Shown here piece after piece: positions 25,392 through 33,906 of a stretch of DNA of 64,000 nucleotides. Each line of letters opens with the position of its first letter. Position 1 is the stretch's first letter. The stretch lies in the NCBI RefSeq assembly GCF_017873185.1, contig NZ_JAGGJX010000004.1, positions 1 to 64,000 on the forward strand, in the 5' to 3' direction. Source of the stretch: Metaclostridioides mangenotii. Lineage in GTDB: Bacteria; Bacillota; Clostridia; Peptostreptococcales; Peptostreptococcaceae. Below the pieces are notes generated by a model. The model was not told the DNA's origin and made no database searches. It worked only from the letters and a program-made list of their open reading frames with translations. The position numbers and the translations under genes were made by a program.

Positions 25392-27353
25392 TTATTTTGA
25401 TATTATCAGGTTCATGAGTTTTGAGTTTCTTTTTATAAATTCATTCATCTCTGAAGGATCTAGTTCTTTATTCGACATTAACGCCAGATCGACTATTTGG
25501 TTACATAAAAGATCAATAGTGTCTTTTTTATACGCTTCTTCTTTATCGCTATTTTTTAGATCCACTATTTTGTTTACAATCGGATTATTAGCATTAATAA
25601 CTAGAGTTTTTTCTTCTTCAATGTTTACTCCAAAATCAACTCCTGCAAAGTTTGATTTCATCTCCGACATCCTTATAGAGTCCTCTGAAATCAGTATTAT
25701 TGCTGGGGTTTCCTTACTTTTAAGAGACTCCACTTTACAGTTTTTGATTCTTCCAACTACTGAATCTTTGAATATATCTTCTATAGCTGATTTACTTTCC
25801 TCGCTTCCATCCTTTGTGTCTGTTGTATCTTTTCCATCGCCTGTGTTTAGTACATCATTTAAATCTGAATCTATTCTGCTAAACTTAACCCCGTTTTCTT
25901 TAAACTCTATAAAAGATATAAAGTTTACATCTATTGTAGAATCTAGCACTACAGCATTGATTTCGTAATCTTTAAACAGTTTTATATATTGAAATTGCTG
26001 CTCTTCATTGCTAACATAGAAAACCTTATTCTCATGTTTTTCTTTATTTTCTTCTAAATACTCTTTAAGGGTGATATGTTTTTTATCTATTGTTTTGTAC
26101 ATTATATAGTCTTTTACTTTTTCGTAGAAACTCTCATCTTTTAAACAACCGTATTTTATAAAAAGTTGTATATCATCCCAAAACTTCTCATACTCTTCTC
26201 TTTCATTTTTAAATAGAGATTTCAATTTATCTGCTACTTTTTTTACTATATGTTTTGATATCTTACCTACTTCTCTATCATTTTGCAAGAAGCTTCTGGA
26301 AACATTCAGAGGAAGATCTGGACAATCTATTACCCCTTTAAGTAAAAGTAGAAATTCCGGTATTATTTCTTTTATATTATCTGCTACGAAAACTTGATTA
26401 TTGAACAGTTTTACTTCGCCTTCTCTTATTTCAAATTCATTTTTAAGTTTAGGGAAATACAATATACCTTTTAGATTAAATGGATAGTCTACATTTAAGT
26501 GCATCCAAAACAGTGGCTCATCAAATGCGTTAAACACCTTTTTATAGAATGCAATATACTCCTCGTCAGTACAGTCATTTGGCGCTTTTAACCAAAGAGG
26601 ATTTATATCGTTCAAAGGTTGCTGTTTATCTTTTTTAACCTCTGCTTGTATATTTTCTTCTTTTACTTCCTCTTCTTTTACCCTCTCTAAATTTAATTTT
26701 TCTTCTTTTACTTTCTCTTCATCTACTAAGAATATCTCGACAGGCAAGAATGAACAATACTTAGTTATTATAGATTTAACAGTATAATAGTCTAGGAATT
26801 CTTTGCTGTCTTCTGATAGATACAAAGTTATAGTTGTACCTCTTGATTTTTGAAAATCTGACTCAGTTATTTCATACTCAGTTCCACCTTCAGAGGTCCA
26901 TCTGACTGGTTTAGATGATTCAACGAAAGACGCAGTATCAATTTGTACTTTATCAGATACCATAAAAGAAGAATAAAATCCTAGTCCAAAGTGTCCTATA
27001 ATGTCATTAGACTCCTCCATCTTGTCCTTGTATTTGTTAAAGAAATCTTCTGCCCCAGAAAAAGCAACTTGATTGATATATTTTTTTACTTCTTCTGCAG
27101 TCATGCCAATACCATTGTCAGTAAATTTAATAGTCCCTTCACTTTTATTTACTGATACTGTGATTTTGTAAACTTCTTCTCCTGAGTTTGATATCTCTCC
27201 AAGAGATTTTAATCTTTTGTACTTATTTACAGCGTCGCATCCGTTACTAATAAGCTCTCTGATAAAAATGTCCTTATCAGAATACAACCATTTCTTAATT
27301 ATCGGAAAAATATTTTCTGTATGAATTGAAATACTCCCTTTTTCAATACTCAT
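25392..27353 (-). CDS. htpG: Hsp90-family chaperone HtpG
   Basis: This 653-aa ATP-dependent chaperone starts with the GHKL ATPase domain: FIRELISNGCDAVNKYK, FTDNGIGMTAEE and GHFGLGFYSSFMV. The middle domain holds LPLNVSRSFLQNDREV, and a dimerisation domain follows. A charged Lys/Glu insert (about residues 217-245) links N and middle domains, as in other clostridia. The start is ATG 27353: GGAGGG lies 6 bases upstream, while ATG 27359 abuts it. It follows the TPR gene by 86 bases at the end of the flagellar region, the same neighbourhood I recall in C. difficile. Confidence 0.95.
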   Translation of the reverse strand: MSIEKGSISIHTENIFPIIKKWLYSDKDIFIRELISNGCDAVNKYKRLKSLGEISNSGEEVYKITVSVNKSEGTIKFTDNGIGMTAEEVKKYINQVAFSGAEDFFNKYKDKMEESNDIIGHFGLGFYSSFMVSDKVQIDTASFVESSKPVRWTSEGGTEYEITESDFQKSRGTTITLYLSEDSKEFLDYYTVKSIITKYCSFLPVEIFLVDEEKVKEEKLNLERVKEEEVKEENIQAEVKKDKQQPLNDINPLWLKAPNDCTDEEYIAFYKKVFNAFDEPLFWMHLNVDYPFNLKGILYFPKLKNEFEIREGEVKLFNNQVFVADNIKEIIPEFLLLLKGVIDCPDLPLNVSRSFLQNDREVGKISKHIVKKVADKLKSLFKNEREEYEKFWDDIQLFIKYGCLKDESFYEKVKDYIMYKTIDKKHITLKEYLEENKEKHENKVFYVSNEEQQFQYIKLFKDYEINAVVLDSTIDVNFISFIEFKENGVKFSRIDSDLNDVLNTGDGKDTTDTKDGSEESKSAIEDIFKDSVVGRIKNCKVESLKSKETPAIILISEDSIRMSEMKSNFAGVDFGVNIEEEKTLVINANNPIVNKIVDLKNSDKEEAYKKDTIDLLCNQIVDLALMSNKELDPSEMNEFIKRNSKLMNLIISK

Positions 27354-27439
27354 AATCATCCCTCCATTAAATAATAAATTTATATATTTTATTAAAATTA
27401 AAATATCAACTTTGATATGTAATCTCCCTGTTGAGTAAG

Positions 27440-28762
27440 CTATTTTTTTAATATTTCTTGAACTTTTGAATTGTTGTATAGACTATCTGGAAGCTTTTTC
27501 TTAAATTCTCTAAATACATCTTTAGACTTTTCTAATTGGTCATCTTCATAGTAAATTAACCCTAGATTATAGTATGACTCTTCATAGTACGGATATTCTT
27601 TATTGTATTTTTGTATATACATAGAGTAGTATTTTGCTGAATCACTGTATTTTTTCAATGTCTGGCTAAGATTTGCAACTTGATAGATTGATTCAGATAC
27701 GTATTTTTTATTAACACTATTTTCTAAAACATCTTTATATAGATTTATAGCCTTATAATACTCCTTGTTATTTTTAAATTCAATAGCCTTTTCGAAAGAC
27801 TCTTGATCAGATAATATAGTTGATTCTTTATTAGATTTATCTTTTTTATTTTTAGTGTTATCTTTAACATCTTCATTCTTTGAACTTTTATCTTTATCAG
27901 TTTTATCCAAATCTTTTTCTTTATCTATATTTTTATCATTAATTCCTACGTCTTGATTTACCTGTACACTAGGAGTATCTTTTATTAAATCCTTTTTTAA
28001 GTTTTTAATTTCATAAGAGTTATAAGCTAGCACAACTAATAACAATATAAATACTATGAAAAAAACATATCTTTTATTCATAAATTTCTTTCGGTAATCG
28101 GGTTCTTTTTCATAATTTCTTTTATCACTATCTAAATCTGATGTACTTTGTGTATCTAAGCCGTTATCTATGTAGCTATTGTTGCCTTCGTTGCTTTTTA
28201 CTTCGCTCATTTTTTCTATAAAGTCATTTCTATCAAAGATTTCATTACCTCTATCTAATGTGTATACTTTATCTAAATATTTTTGTGCTTTTTTTATCTC
28301 ATATACTTCTCTACATACCTTGTAAAGTATTAAATTAGGCTCTATTAGATAGCTTTCATCTTTTGCAACTTTTTCAAATCCTTTTATTGCATTTTCATAA
28401 TCCTCTATATTTGCAGCTTTTATAAGGTTATTGTACTCTTTTATAAAACTAGAAAACTTATCAGATAAAAATATTTCTATATATTTTCTTGCTATTTCAT
28501 TCTCTTCTATTTTCAAACATTTATAAAAACTCTCAAATGATTTATCAAAATCACACTTGATTAAATTTAAAATACCGTATAAGTTCATTGCATCGGTGTT
28601 ATTTTCATCTATGTAAAGACTTTTTCTTAAAACTATATAAGACCTAGTAATATCTCCTGCTTTTATCAAGTCAATCGATTCATTGTATAATTTGTATGAG
28701 TGCGTATCTTTGCTATTTTTATCAAAATTGTGTAAATCATATTCTACATTAGTAAACAGCAA
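27440..28762 (-). CDS. TPR membrane protein, 440 aa
   Basis: An N-terminal TPR region (residues 20-190, for example AGDITRSYIVLRKSLYIDENNTDAMNLYGIL) is followed by one membrane helix (YVFFIVFILLLVVLAY). A long Lys/Asp-rich linker leads to a C-terminal TPR domain like YbgF/CpoB (FKNNKEYYKAINLYKDVLEN, YEESYYNLGLIYYEDDQLEKSKDVFREF). The helix would anchor cytoplasmic and outer TPR arms on opposite sides. The start is TTG 28762 with GGAGG 7 bases upstream. Function is unknown; envelope assembly is an inference from the layout. Confidence 0.75.
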   Translation of the reverse strand: MLFTNVEYDLHNFDKNSKDTHSYKLYNESIDLIKAGDITRSYIVLRKSLYIDENNTDAMNLYGILNLIKCDFDKSFESFYKCLKIEENEIARKYIEIFLSDKFSSFIKEYNNLIKAANIEDYENAIKGFEKVAKDESYLIEPNLILYKVCREVYEIKKAQKYLDKVYTLDRGNEIFDRNDFIEKMSEVKSNEGNNSYIDNGLDTQSTSDLDSDKRNYEKEPDYRKKFMNKRYVFFIVFILLLVVLAYNSYEIKNLKKDLIKDTPSVQVNQDVGINDKNIDKEKDLDKTDKDKSSKNEDVKDNTKNKKDKSNKESTILSDQESFEKAIEFKNNKEYYKAINLYKDVLENSVNKKYVSESIYQVANLSQTLKKYSDSAKYYSMYIQKYNKEYPYYEESYYNLGLIYYEDDQLEKSKDVFREFKKKLPDSLYNNSKVQEILKK

Positions 28763-28790
28763 TAATTTTCCTCCAATCTCTCTAAAAATC

Positions 28791-28898
28791 TAGGGGTTGC
28801 CCCGAAGCGAGTTGTTATTTAACTCTATACAAAATTGACTTTCAAAATCGAATAGTATTAAACTTAACTTATTAACAATCAACTCTAGGACAACCCTA
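28791..28898. repeat. Inverted-repeat remnant after fliN, with terminator-like hairpin
   Basis: TAGGGGTTGCCCC (28791-28803) and GGACAACCCTA (28888-28898) form imperfect terminal repeats reminiscent of the element at 17032. The small palindrome GGGGTTGCCCC is followed on the minus strand by TAGATTTTT and may terminate the flagellar operon. Confidence 0.45.
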
Positions 28899-28902
28899 TG
28901 AT

Positions 28903-29256
28903 TTATATAAATGTTTTGACTAATTCGTCTCCTTCGACAATACTAGTTATCTTAACTCCAAAATTTAAATCAACTACCACCACTTTGCCATATGCGAGAA
29001 CTTTATCGTCAATTAAAATTTCTACATCTTGATCTACAAGAGCGTCTAATTCCATTAATGAACCTTTCTGTAGTGACAGTATCTCTTTAAGTTTCATCTT
29101 CGTTCTACCTATTATTACTGACAATTCTAAATTTACATCTAATATTCTAGATAAATTTTCATTTATATAGTCACTATCTACATTCTTACTGTTTGCAATC
29201 TCTTTATTTAAAAGTATCTTTGCATCTTCATTTGATATAGTTTTACTACCATCCAT
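28903..29256 (-). CDS. fliN: Flagellar switch protein FliN (C-ring)
   Basis: This 117-aa protein carries a SpoA domain (residues 36-115): RILDVNLELSVIIGRTKMKLKEILSLQKGSLMELDALVDQDVEILIDDKVLAYGKVVVV. This is the typical FliN core. FliN forms the lower C-ring and works in motor switching and export. It is the last gene of the early flagellar operon, 3 bases after fliM, with AGAGGTG before the ATG. A second FliN-like protein is encoded at 60140. Confidence 0.9.
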   Translation of the reverse strand: MDGSKTISNEDAKILLNKEIANSKNVDSDYINENLSRILDVNLELSVIIGRTKMKLKEILSLQKGSLMELDALVDQDVEILIDDKVLAYGKVVVVDLNFGVKITSIVEGDELVKTFI

Positions 29257-29259
29257 AAT

Positions 29260-30141
29260 CTACACCTCTTTATTTACAGAGTCTAAAACTTCCAACCCTC
29301 TTTTACTATTGATAATCCCTGGCTTTGCTGTATACGATTTTATATTTTCTATGTATATATCTGCGGGATTATCGATGCCTTTGTCTGTAATTAATATATC
29401 TCCTTCTTCTAACTTAAGTAGGTCTCCTATAGTAATATTTACTTTACCTATTTCAACACTTAAATTTAGGTTCGCTTCATACACACTTTCTTTTAATTTT
29501 GATGAAAACTCTTCTGGATCGTTTGTAAATTTATCTACTATATCGTTTTCTGGAAGATAATTTTCAAGCCACTCCTCCATACTACTGTACGGCATACAAA
29601 ATGATATTTTCCCTATATTCATACCTTTGTGATCTACATCTACATCCGATATACAACTAGAATCACTTGGAATGAAAAATTGTGGCATAGCAACTTTTGT
29701 ATAAATTCCTTCCACTTCTATAGAGTCGAATTTTTCTGGAATATACAGCTTCTCCATGAGTTTATTTACCAAATAAGTTAGAATATTTTTATCAACATCG
29801 GTAAAAGTTCTATCTAGATCTTCAATATTACCATCGCCACCAGAGGCTATGTCAACCCATATCAACGCTACTATTTTATCAATTTTTAATAAGAAACTTT
29901 TAGATATCGGCTTTATGGTAACTTGTACAACAATTGACGAAGCAGATAGTTTATCAAAAAAATCTTGATAGCTAGACTGTTCAATTTCCACAACATTTAA
30001 ACCCGATCTATATTTAAGTTCATAATTTAGGTACATATTGGATTTTCTACAGAAATCATCAGTTAGTATACTTATATTTCTTATATTTTCGCTAGAATAT
30101 CTCTGCGGTTTTCTAAAATCGTACTCTCTAGTTTTATTCAT
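29260..30141 (-). CDS. fliM: Flagellar switch protein FliM, lacking the CheY-binding N-terminus
   Basis: This 293-aa protein starts directly with EYDFRKPQRYSSENIRNISILTDDFCRK, the beginning of the FliM middle domain. A C-terminal SpoA domain ends it (NLSVEIGKVNITIGDLLKLEEGDILITD). Usual FliM proteins have about 35-40 extra N-terminal residues with a LSQxEIDALL CheY-P-binding motif, absent here. The 18-base gap to flgG leaves no room for it. FliM sits between FliG and FliN in the C-ring. Confidence 0.88.
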   Translation of the reverse strand: MNKTREYDFRKPQRYSSENIRNISILTDDFCRKSNMYLNYELKYRSGLNVVEIEQSSYQDFFDKLSASSIVVQVTIKPISKSFLLKIDKIVALIWVDIASGGDGNIEDLDRTFTDVDKNILTYLVNKLMEKLYIPEKFDSIEVEGIYTKVAMPQFFIPSDSSCISDVDVDHKGMNIGKISFCMPYSSMEEWLENYLPENDIVDKFTNDPEEFSSKLKESVYEANLNLSVEIGKVNITIGDLLKLEEGDILITDKGIDNPADIYIENIKSYTAKPGIINSKRGLEVLDSVNKEV

Positions 30142-30159
30142 ATCTATTACACATCCAGA

Positions 30160-30921
30160 CTATTTAGATCTTAAATTGTTCGCCATCGACCACATATCAT
30201 CGGCGACATTCATACCCTTTGAGTTAAGTTGAAAAGCTCTCTGAGTTGTTATCATTTCAACCATTTCATCTTGCAAATTTGCATTGGACATTTCTAAGAA
30301 ACCTTGTTCAATACTCGAATTATTCTCTACATATAAAGCGGCTCCATCTTTTAATTCATATTGACTATCCCCAACAGATATAAATGCTTCATTGCCAACT
30401 GAATTATACAAATTAATTTTTCCTATATGATTATCATCAATATATATATTTCCGTCCTTTGCTATATTAAGATTTTCATTAGTTATATTGCTATTTGCAT
30501 AGTTAAATCCTGCATTAAATTGTACATCTAACTTATTTCCTCTAGCATCTACAATGTTTCCAGCTTTATCAACACTGAAGTTTCCATCTCTAGTGTATAA
30601 ATATTTTCCATCATTTTTTATCACTCTGAAAAATCCATCTCCATCAATCGCTAGGTTAGAACTTATTTCAGTAGACCTAATGGCTCCCTGCGTAAAATCT
30701 CTTATCGGAAGTGTTACTTTACTTCCTGTACCAGTGTCTATTTTATTCTTTCCAGTTGGATATGTCTTTCTGTTTAAGGTCTCATTTACTAAGTCACTAA
30801 ATTCAATATTTAATTTTTTATAACCGACAGTATCTACATTCGCTATATTGTTTGATACTATATTTAATTTTTCTTGATTGGAATTCATTCCAGCTCTGCT
30901 ATTATTTATTATTGTATACAT
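30160..30921 (-). CDS. flgG: Flagellar basal-body rod protein FlgG (second copy)
   Basis: This 253-aa protein of the FlgG/FlgF/FlgE family has the N-terminal rod motif SRAGMNSNQEKLNIVSNNIANVDTVGYKK and a C-terminal NANLQDEMVEMITTQRAFQLNSKGMNVADDMWSMANNL. The C-terminus matches FlgG better than FlgF. It forms the distal rod. It follows the paralogous gene by 19 bases and precedes fliM. Which of the two is the true distal rod cannot be settled by reading alone. Confidence 0.85.
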   Translation of the reverse strand: MYTIINNSRAGMNSNQEKLNIVSNNIANVDTVGYKKLNIEFSDLVNETLNRKTYPTGKNKIDTGTGSKVTLPIRDFTQGAIRSTEISSNLAIDGDGFFRVIKNDGKYLYTRDGNFSVDKAGNIVDARGNKLDVQFNAGFNYANSNITNENLNIAKDGNIYIDDNHIGKINLYNSVGNEAFISVGDSQYELKDGAALYVENNSSIEQGFLEMSNANLQDEMVEMITTQRAFQLNSKGMNVADDMWSMANNLRSK

Positions 30922-30940
30922 ACTAGATTCCCCTCACTAT

Positions 30941-31711
30941 CTATACTGCTCCAATCTGATTTGCTATTTTATCAAGTGTAGAGTCAATTGTCTGAATGAC
31001 TTTTTGACTTGCCTCGTATTCTCTCATATACATCATCATATCGGTTACTTCAGAAATCATGTCGACATTTGATGTTTCAACAGCGCTTTGTACTGTCTCA
31101 ACTCCCTCAGTTGCTACTTCACCTTCTCCGGTGTACACATTATTTCCTACTTTGTTTAATGTGGTATAATCCCCAATGTCAACTATATTAAATTTGTACA
31201 TTTGAGTATTATTTATTGTTATTAAATTATCTCTTGATACTTCAAATGATCCACCGTTGACTTGAATAGGCTCTACTGCTCCAGTTTGAACATTTGTACC
31301 CAAAACATAATAACCATCACTAGTAACTAGCTTTCCCATAGTATCTTCTCTAAAGTTTCCATTTCTTGTGTAAAACTGCTGTCCATTTTTATCCTCTACC
31401 TTGAAAAATCCCTTGCCGCTAAGTGCGATGTCCATTTTATTACCCGTTTGTTTTACAACACCTTGTGTGTAATTTACTACAACATCGTCCATAGCTACTC
31501 CTAAGCTTATATTACCTAGAATTTGTTTATGACCTTTTCCACCCGCAAACTTATCTCTATTTGATAAACTAACTTCGTCAAAACTTTTGGATATCAACTT
31601 TTCGTTTTTATACCCAATTGTATTTATATTTGCTAAATTATTGGTAATAACAGCTTGTCGTTTTTCGTTAGTTATCATAGATGATACTGATGTATATAAA
31701 CCTCTTAACAT
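30941..31711 (-). CDS. flgF: Flagellar rod protein, FlgF/FlgG type
   Basis: This 256-aa protein has LYTSVSSMITNEKRQAVITNNLANINTIGYKNEKL at the N-terminus and SNVDMISEVTDMMMYMREYEASQKVIQTIDSTLDKIANQIGAV at the C-terminus. Such proteins are called FlgG1 or FlgF in clostridia; I use FlgF as the better guess for the proximal half of the FlgG-type rod. It lies after the 61-aa gene and before flgG. Confidence 0.8.
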   Translation of the reverse strand: MLRGLYTSVSSMITNEKRQAVITNNLANINTIGYKNEKLISKSFDEVSLSNRDKFAGGKGHKQILGNISLGVAMDDVVVNYTQGVVKQTGNKMDIALSGKGFFKVEDKNGQQFYTRNGNFREDTMGKLVTSDGYYVLGTNVQTGAVEPIQVNGGSFEVSRDNLITINNTQMYKFNIVDIGDYTTLNKVGNNVYTGEGEVATEGVETVQSAVETSNVDMISEVTDMMMYMREYEASQKVIQTIDSTLDKIANQIGAV

Positions 31712-31722
31712 CGTTAAGCCTC

Positions 31723-31908
31723 CTATTCAACAACCTTCATTTCACTTGGATACTTCATTCCAAGTTCCATAGCTCTCTTCTCTATATCTGCATCGCTTAA
31801 GGTTCTTGTATTAAATATAATTGTACTAAGTGCAGATATAAGGATTCCAACAGCCATTCCAATTAAAAACTTTTTATCTATGCTGATAATTCTTATTCTT
31901 TGTAACAA
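31723..31908 (-). CDS. Small single-pass membrane protein in the flagellar operon, 61 aa
   Basis: It has a basic start (LQRIRIISIDKKF), one membrane helix (LIGMAVGILISALSTIIF) and a polar tail (LSDADIEKRAMELGMKYPSEMKVVE). I do not recognise it. It overlaps the preceding gene by 16 bases and ends 12 bases before flgF. The start is doubtful: TTG 31908 lacks a ribosome site at normal distance, so it may depend on coupling to the upstream gene. Confidence 0.6.
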   Translation of the reverse strand: MLQRIRIISIDKKFLIGMAVGILISALSTIIFNTRTLSDADIEKRAMELGMKYPSEMKVVE

Positions 31909-32303
31909 TTTATTATTAATTGCAATTCCCCCTTGCCAATATCAAAATTTTTGCATATTTGTTCTTCTGTATATCCTTGATTTAACATCGACACAATATC
32001 TTTTATAGATTTATTTTCCTCTATATTTTCTGTTTCTCCTAGTTCTTCCACTTCTGTTAACTCTGCTAATTTTTCCAGTTCTTCTAGCTCTGCTAGTTTT
32101 TCTTCAAAATTGCAATTAGATATTTTCTCTAGAAAGTTAGTTCTTTTTTCTTCAAAGAATAAATCACGTTTCTTGTATTTATTGTCTAGTACTTCGTCAA
32201 AACTTTGATATGTATCACAGTCGATCTTCTTTTCTCTTCTGTCTATTATAAAAACAATAAACAGTATAGATATCCCTATAAACACCAACACTATCTGTGT
32301 CAT
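31893..32303 (-). CDS. DUF6115-like membrane protein of the flagellar operon
   Basis: This 136-aa protein has an N-terminal membrane helix (IVLVFIGISILFIVFII), a charged segment with Glu/Leu-rich heptads (EKLAELEELEKLAELTEVEEL), and a C-terminal helix-turn-helix-like part (IVSMLNQGYTEEQICKNFDIGKGELQLIINCYK). That end resembles DUF6115 proteins found beside fliA in Firmicutes. Function is unknown. The start is ATG 32303, with GAGGA upstream. The fliA stop lies 3 bases away. Confidence 0.7.
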   Translation of the reverse strand: MTQIVLVFIGISILFIVFIIDRREKKIDCDTYQSFDEVLDNKYKKRDLFFEEKRTNFLEKISNCNFEEKLAELEELEKLAELTEVEELGETENIEENKSIKDIVSMLNQGYTEEQICKNFDIGKGELQLIINCYKE

Positions 32304-32305
32304 AA

Positions 32306-33115
32306 TCAATCATTCCTCACTGAGTATTTCATCTTGTCTATCTCACATTTTAGATTAGTTATAGCTTTACGATGCAATTGTGATACTCTAGATTCTGATA
32401 CTTTAAGAACACTAGCAATCTCCTTTAAGTTTAACTCATCGTAATAGTATAGTGACAACACTAGTTGTTCCTTATCTTTTAAGTTTGATATAGCTTTTGA
32501 AAGTATCTCTGCTTTTTCATTTTCATCGACAATACTACTTGGGTTTTCATCGTCACTTATTTTTAAAAATCTTTCAATATTTTCACTCGTATCTTCAAAT
32601 ATAACTTTATCTAGAGAATATGTACTCAGCATATCTATATCCGTCTCAATTTCTGAAACATCCATCTTTGTTATGTTTAATTCATCTGCTATTTCACCAA
32701 TGCTCGGCTCTTTAAATAGTTTATTTCTTAAATTCTCAACCACTTTATTGTAGTTATTTATCCTAGATATCCTCTGTTTTGAAATAGGTTGCTGTCTTCT
32801 TATTTCATCTAATATTGCCCCTTTGATTCTTATATATGAATAAGTTGAAAACTTTGCATCTCTCTCAACATCGAATCTATTAACTGCATCAATTAAACCT
32901 AATATACCTGTATTCACTAGATCATCGAACTCAAGCCCTTTGTTTGGAACAAACAGCTTGTTTGCAATGCTCTTTACAAGAGGAATATTGTCTTTAATTA
33001 ATTGTTCTCTATCAAGAACAACACATTTTTTACTATCTACATTATTAAACGGCTCAGTAATTGATTTATCAACTACTAATTTTCTCAACATATACGCTTG
33101 ATCCATCATATACAT
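32306..33115 (-). CDS. fliA: Flagellar sigma factor sigma28 (FliA/SigD)
   Basis: This 269-aa sigma factor shows region 2 (LVKSIANKLFVPNKGLEFDDLVNTGILGLIDAVNRFD and KFSTYSYIRIKGAILDEIRRQ), region 3 (EIADELNITKMDVSEIE) and region 4 (LSLYYYDELNLKEIASVLKVSESRVSQLHRKAITNLK). It should drive late flagellar genes; two fitting promoters lie before flgM and fliC. FlgM (59698) is its anti-sigma factor. The start overlaps the flhF end; ATG 33115 and ATG 33106 are both possible. Confidence 0.92.
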   Translation of the reverse strand: MYMMDQAYMLRKLVVDKSITEPFNNVDSKKCVVLDREQLIKDNIPLVKSIANKLFVPNKGLEFDDLVNTGILGLIDAVNRFDVERDAKFSTYSYIRIKGAILDEIRRQQPISKQRISRINNYNKVVENLRNKLFKEPSIGEIADELNITKMDVSEIETDIDMLSTYSLDKVIFEDTSENIERFLKISDDENPSSIVDENEKAEILSKAISNLKDKEQLVLSLYYYDELNLKEIASVLKVSESRVSQLHRKAITNLKCEIDKMKYSVRND

Positions 33116-33906
33116 TCAGCCCCCAAAAATAATCTTATTATTTTATCCTTGTCTGGTTTCAAAATATCCTCTGGAACATTTTGCCCAGTTGTTAGATAAG
33201 AAATTGGTTTTTTTGAATGATTTAAAATATTCATTATTGAACCATATGTAGTAGTTTCATCTAATTTGCTTATTACTAAACTAGTAAAATTCAAGGGTCT
33301 ATAAGCGTCAATTGTCGATTTAACACATCTATCATTTGTTGTACAGCTTAGAACTAGTAACACCTTCTTATCGCCAACTTTTTCTATATATTCTTTTAAT
33401 TCTAAAATTTTTTTAGAATTTGTATAGCTTCTACCTGTGGTGTCAATCAGTATAGTGTCACAATCTTTCATATACTCTAGAGCCTCATCCATTTCTTCTT
33501 GAGTAATAACTCCTCTAAATGGCATATTCATAATTTCTGCGTAGATCTTTAGTTGTTCAACTGCACCAATTCTATAAGTGTCTGTCGTTATTAAACCAAC
33601 TTTCTTATGATCGTTAAACAATAGATTCGCGGCAATCTTGGCTATAGTAGTTGTTTTTCCCACGCCGGGTGGTCCAACTAAAACTACTCTTCTTCCTGTT
33701 AGGTTACTCATATCTATTTTTATACTATCTTTTAGTGCTTCTACTACATCTAAACTTAAATCTCTTCCATTAAATTTCTTTTGGTCAAGTTTTAGCTTCA
33801 TCTCTCTGATACTAACTTCATTAAAATCGAGATTGCTCAACTTAAAACAAATTTTTTCTACTCCACTAGATCTTTTATCTATGCCTGATTTGTCCGATAC
33901 TATCAT
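33106..33906 (-). CDS. flhF: Flagellar SRP-like GTPase FlhF, short form
   Basis: This 266-aa protein has the SRP-type G domain: GPPGVGKTTTIAKIAANL (G1), TTDTYRIGAVEQLKIYAEIMN (G2), DTTGRSY (G3), SKLDETTTYGSI (G4). FlhF proteins are usually 360 residues or more, with an N-terminal B domain. Here only a short N-terminal helical part precedes the G domain. FlhF controls flagellar position and number. It is located between flhA and fliA, overlapping fliA by 10 bases. Confidence 0.88.
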   Translation of the reverse strand: MIVSDKSGIDKRSSGVEKICFKLSNLDFNEVSIREMKLKLDQKKFNGRDLSLDVVEALKDSIKIDMSNLTGRRVVLVGPPGVGKTTTIAKIAANLLFNDHKKVGLITTDTYRIGAVEQLKIYAEIMNMPFRGVITQEEMDEALEYMKDCDTILIDTTGRSYTNSKKILELKEYIEKVGDKKVLLVLSCTTNDRCVKSTIDAYRPLNFTSLVISKLDETTTYGSIMNILNHSKKPISYLTTGQNVPEDILKPDKDKIIRLFLGAECI

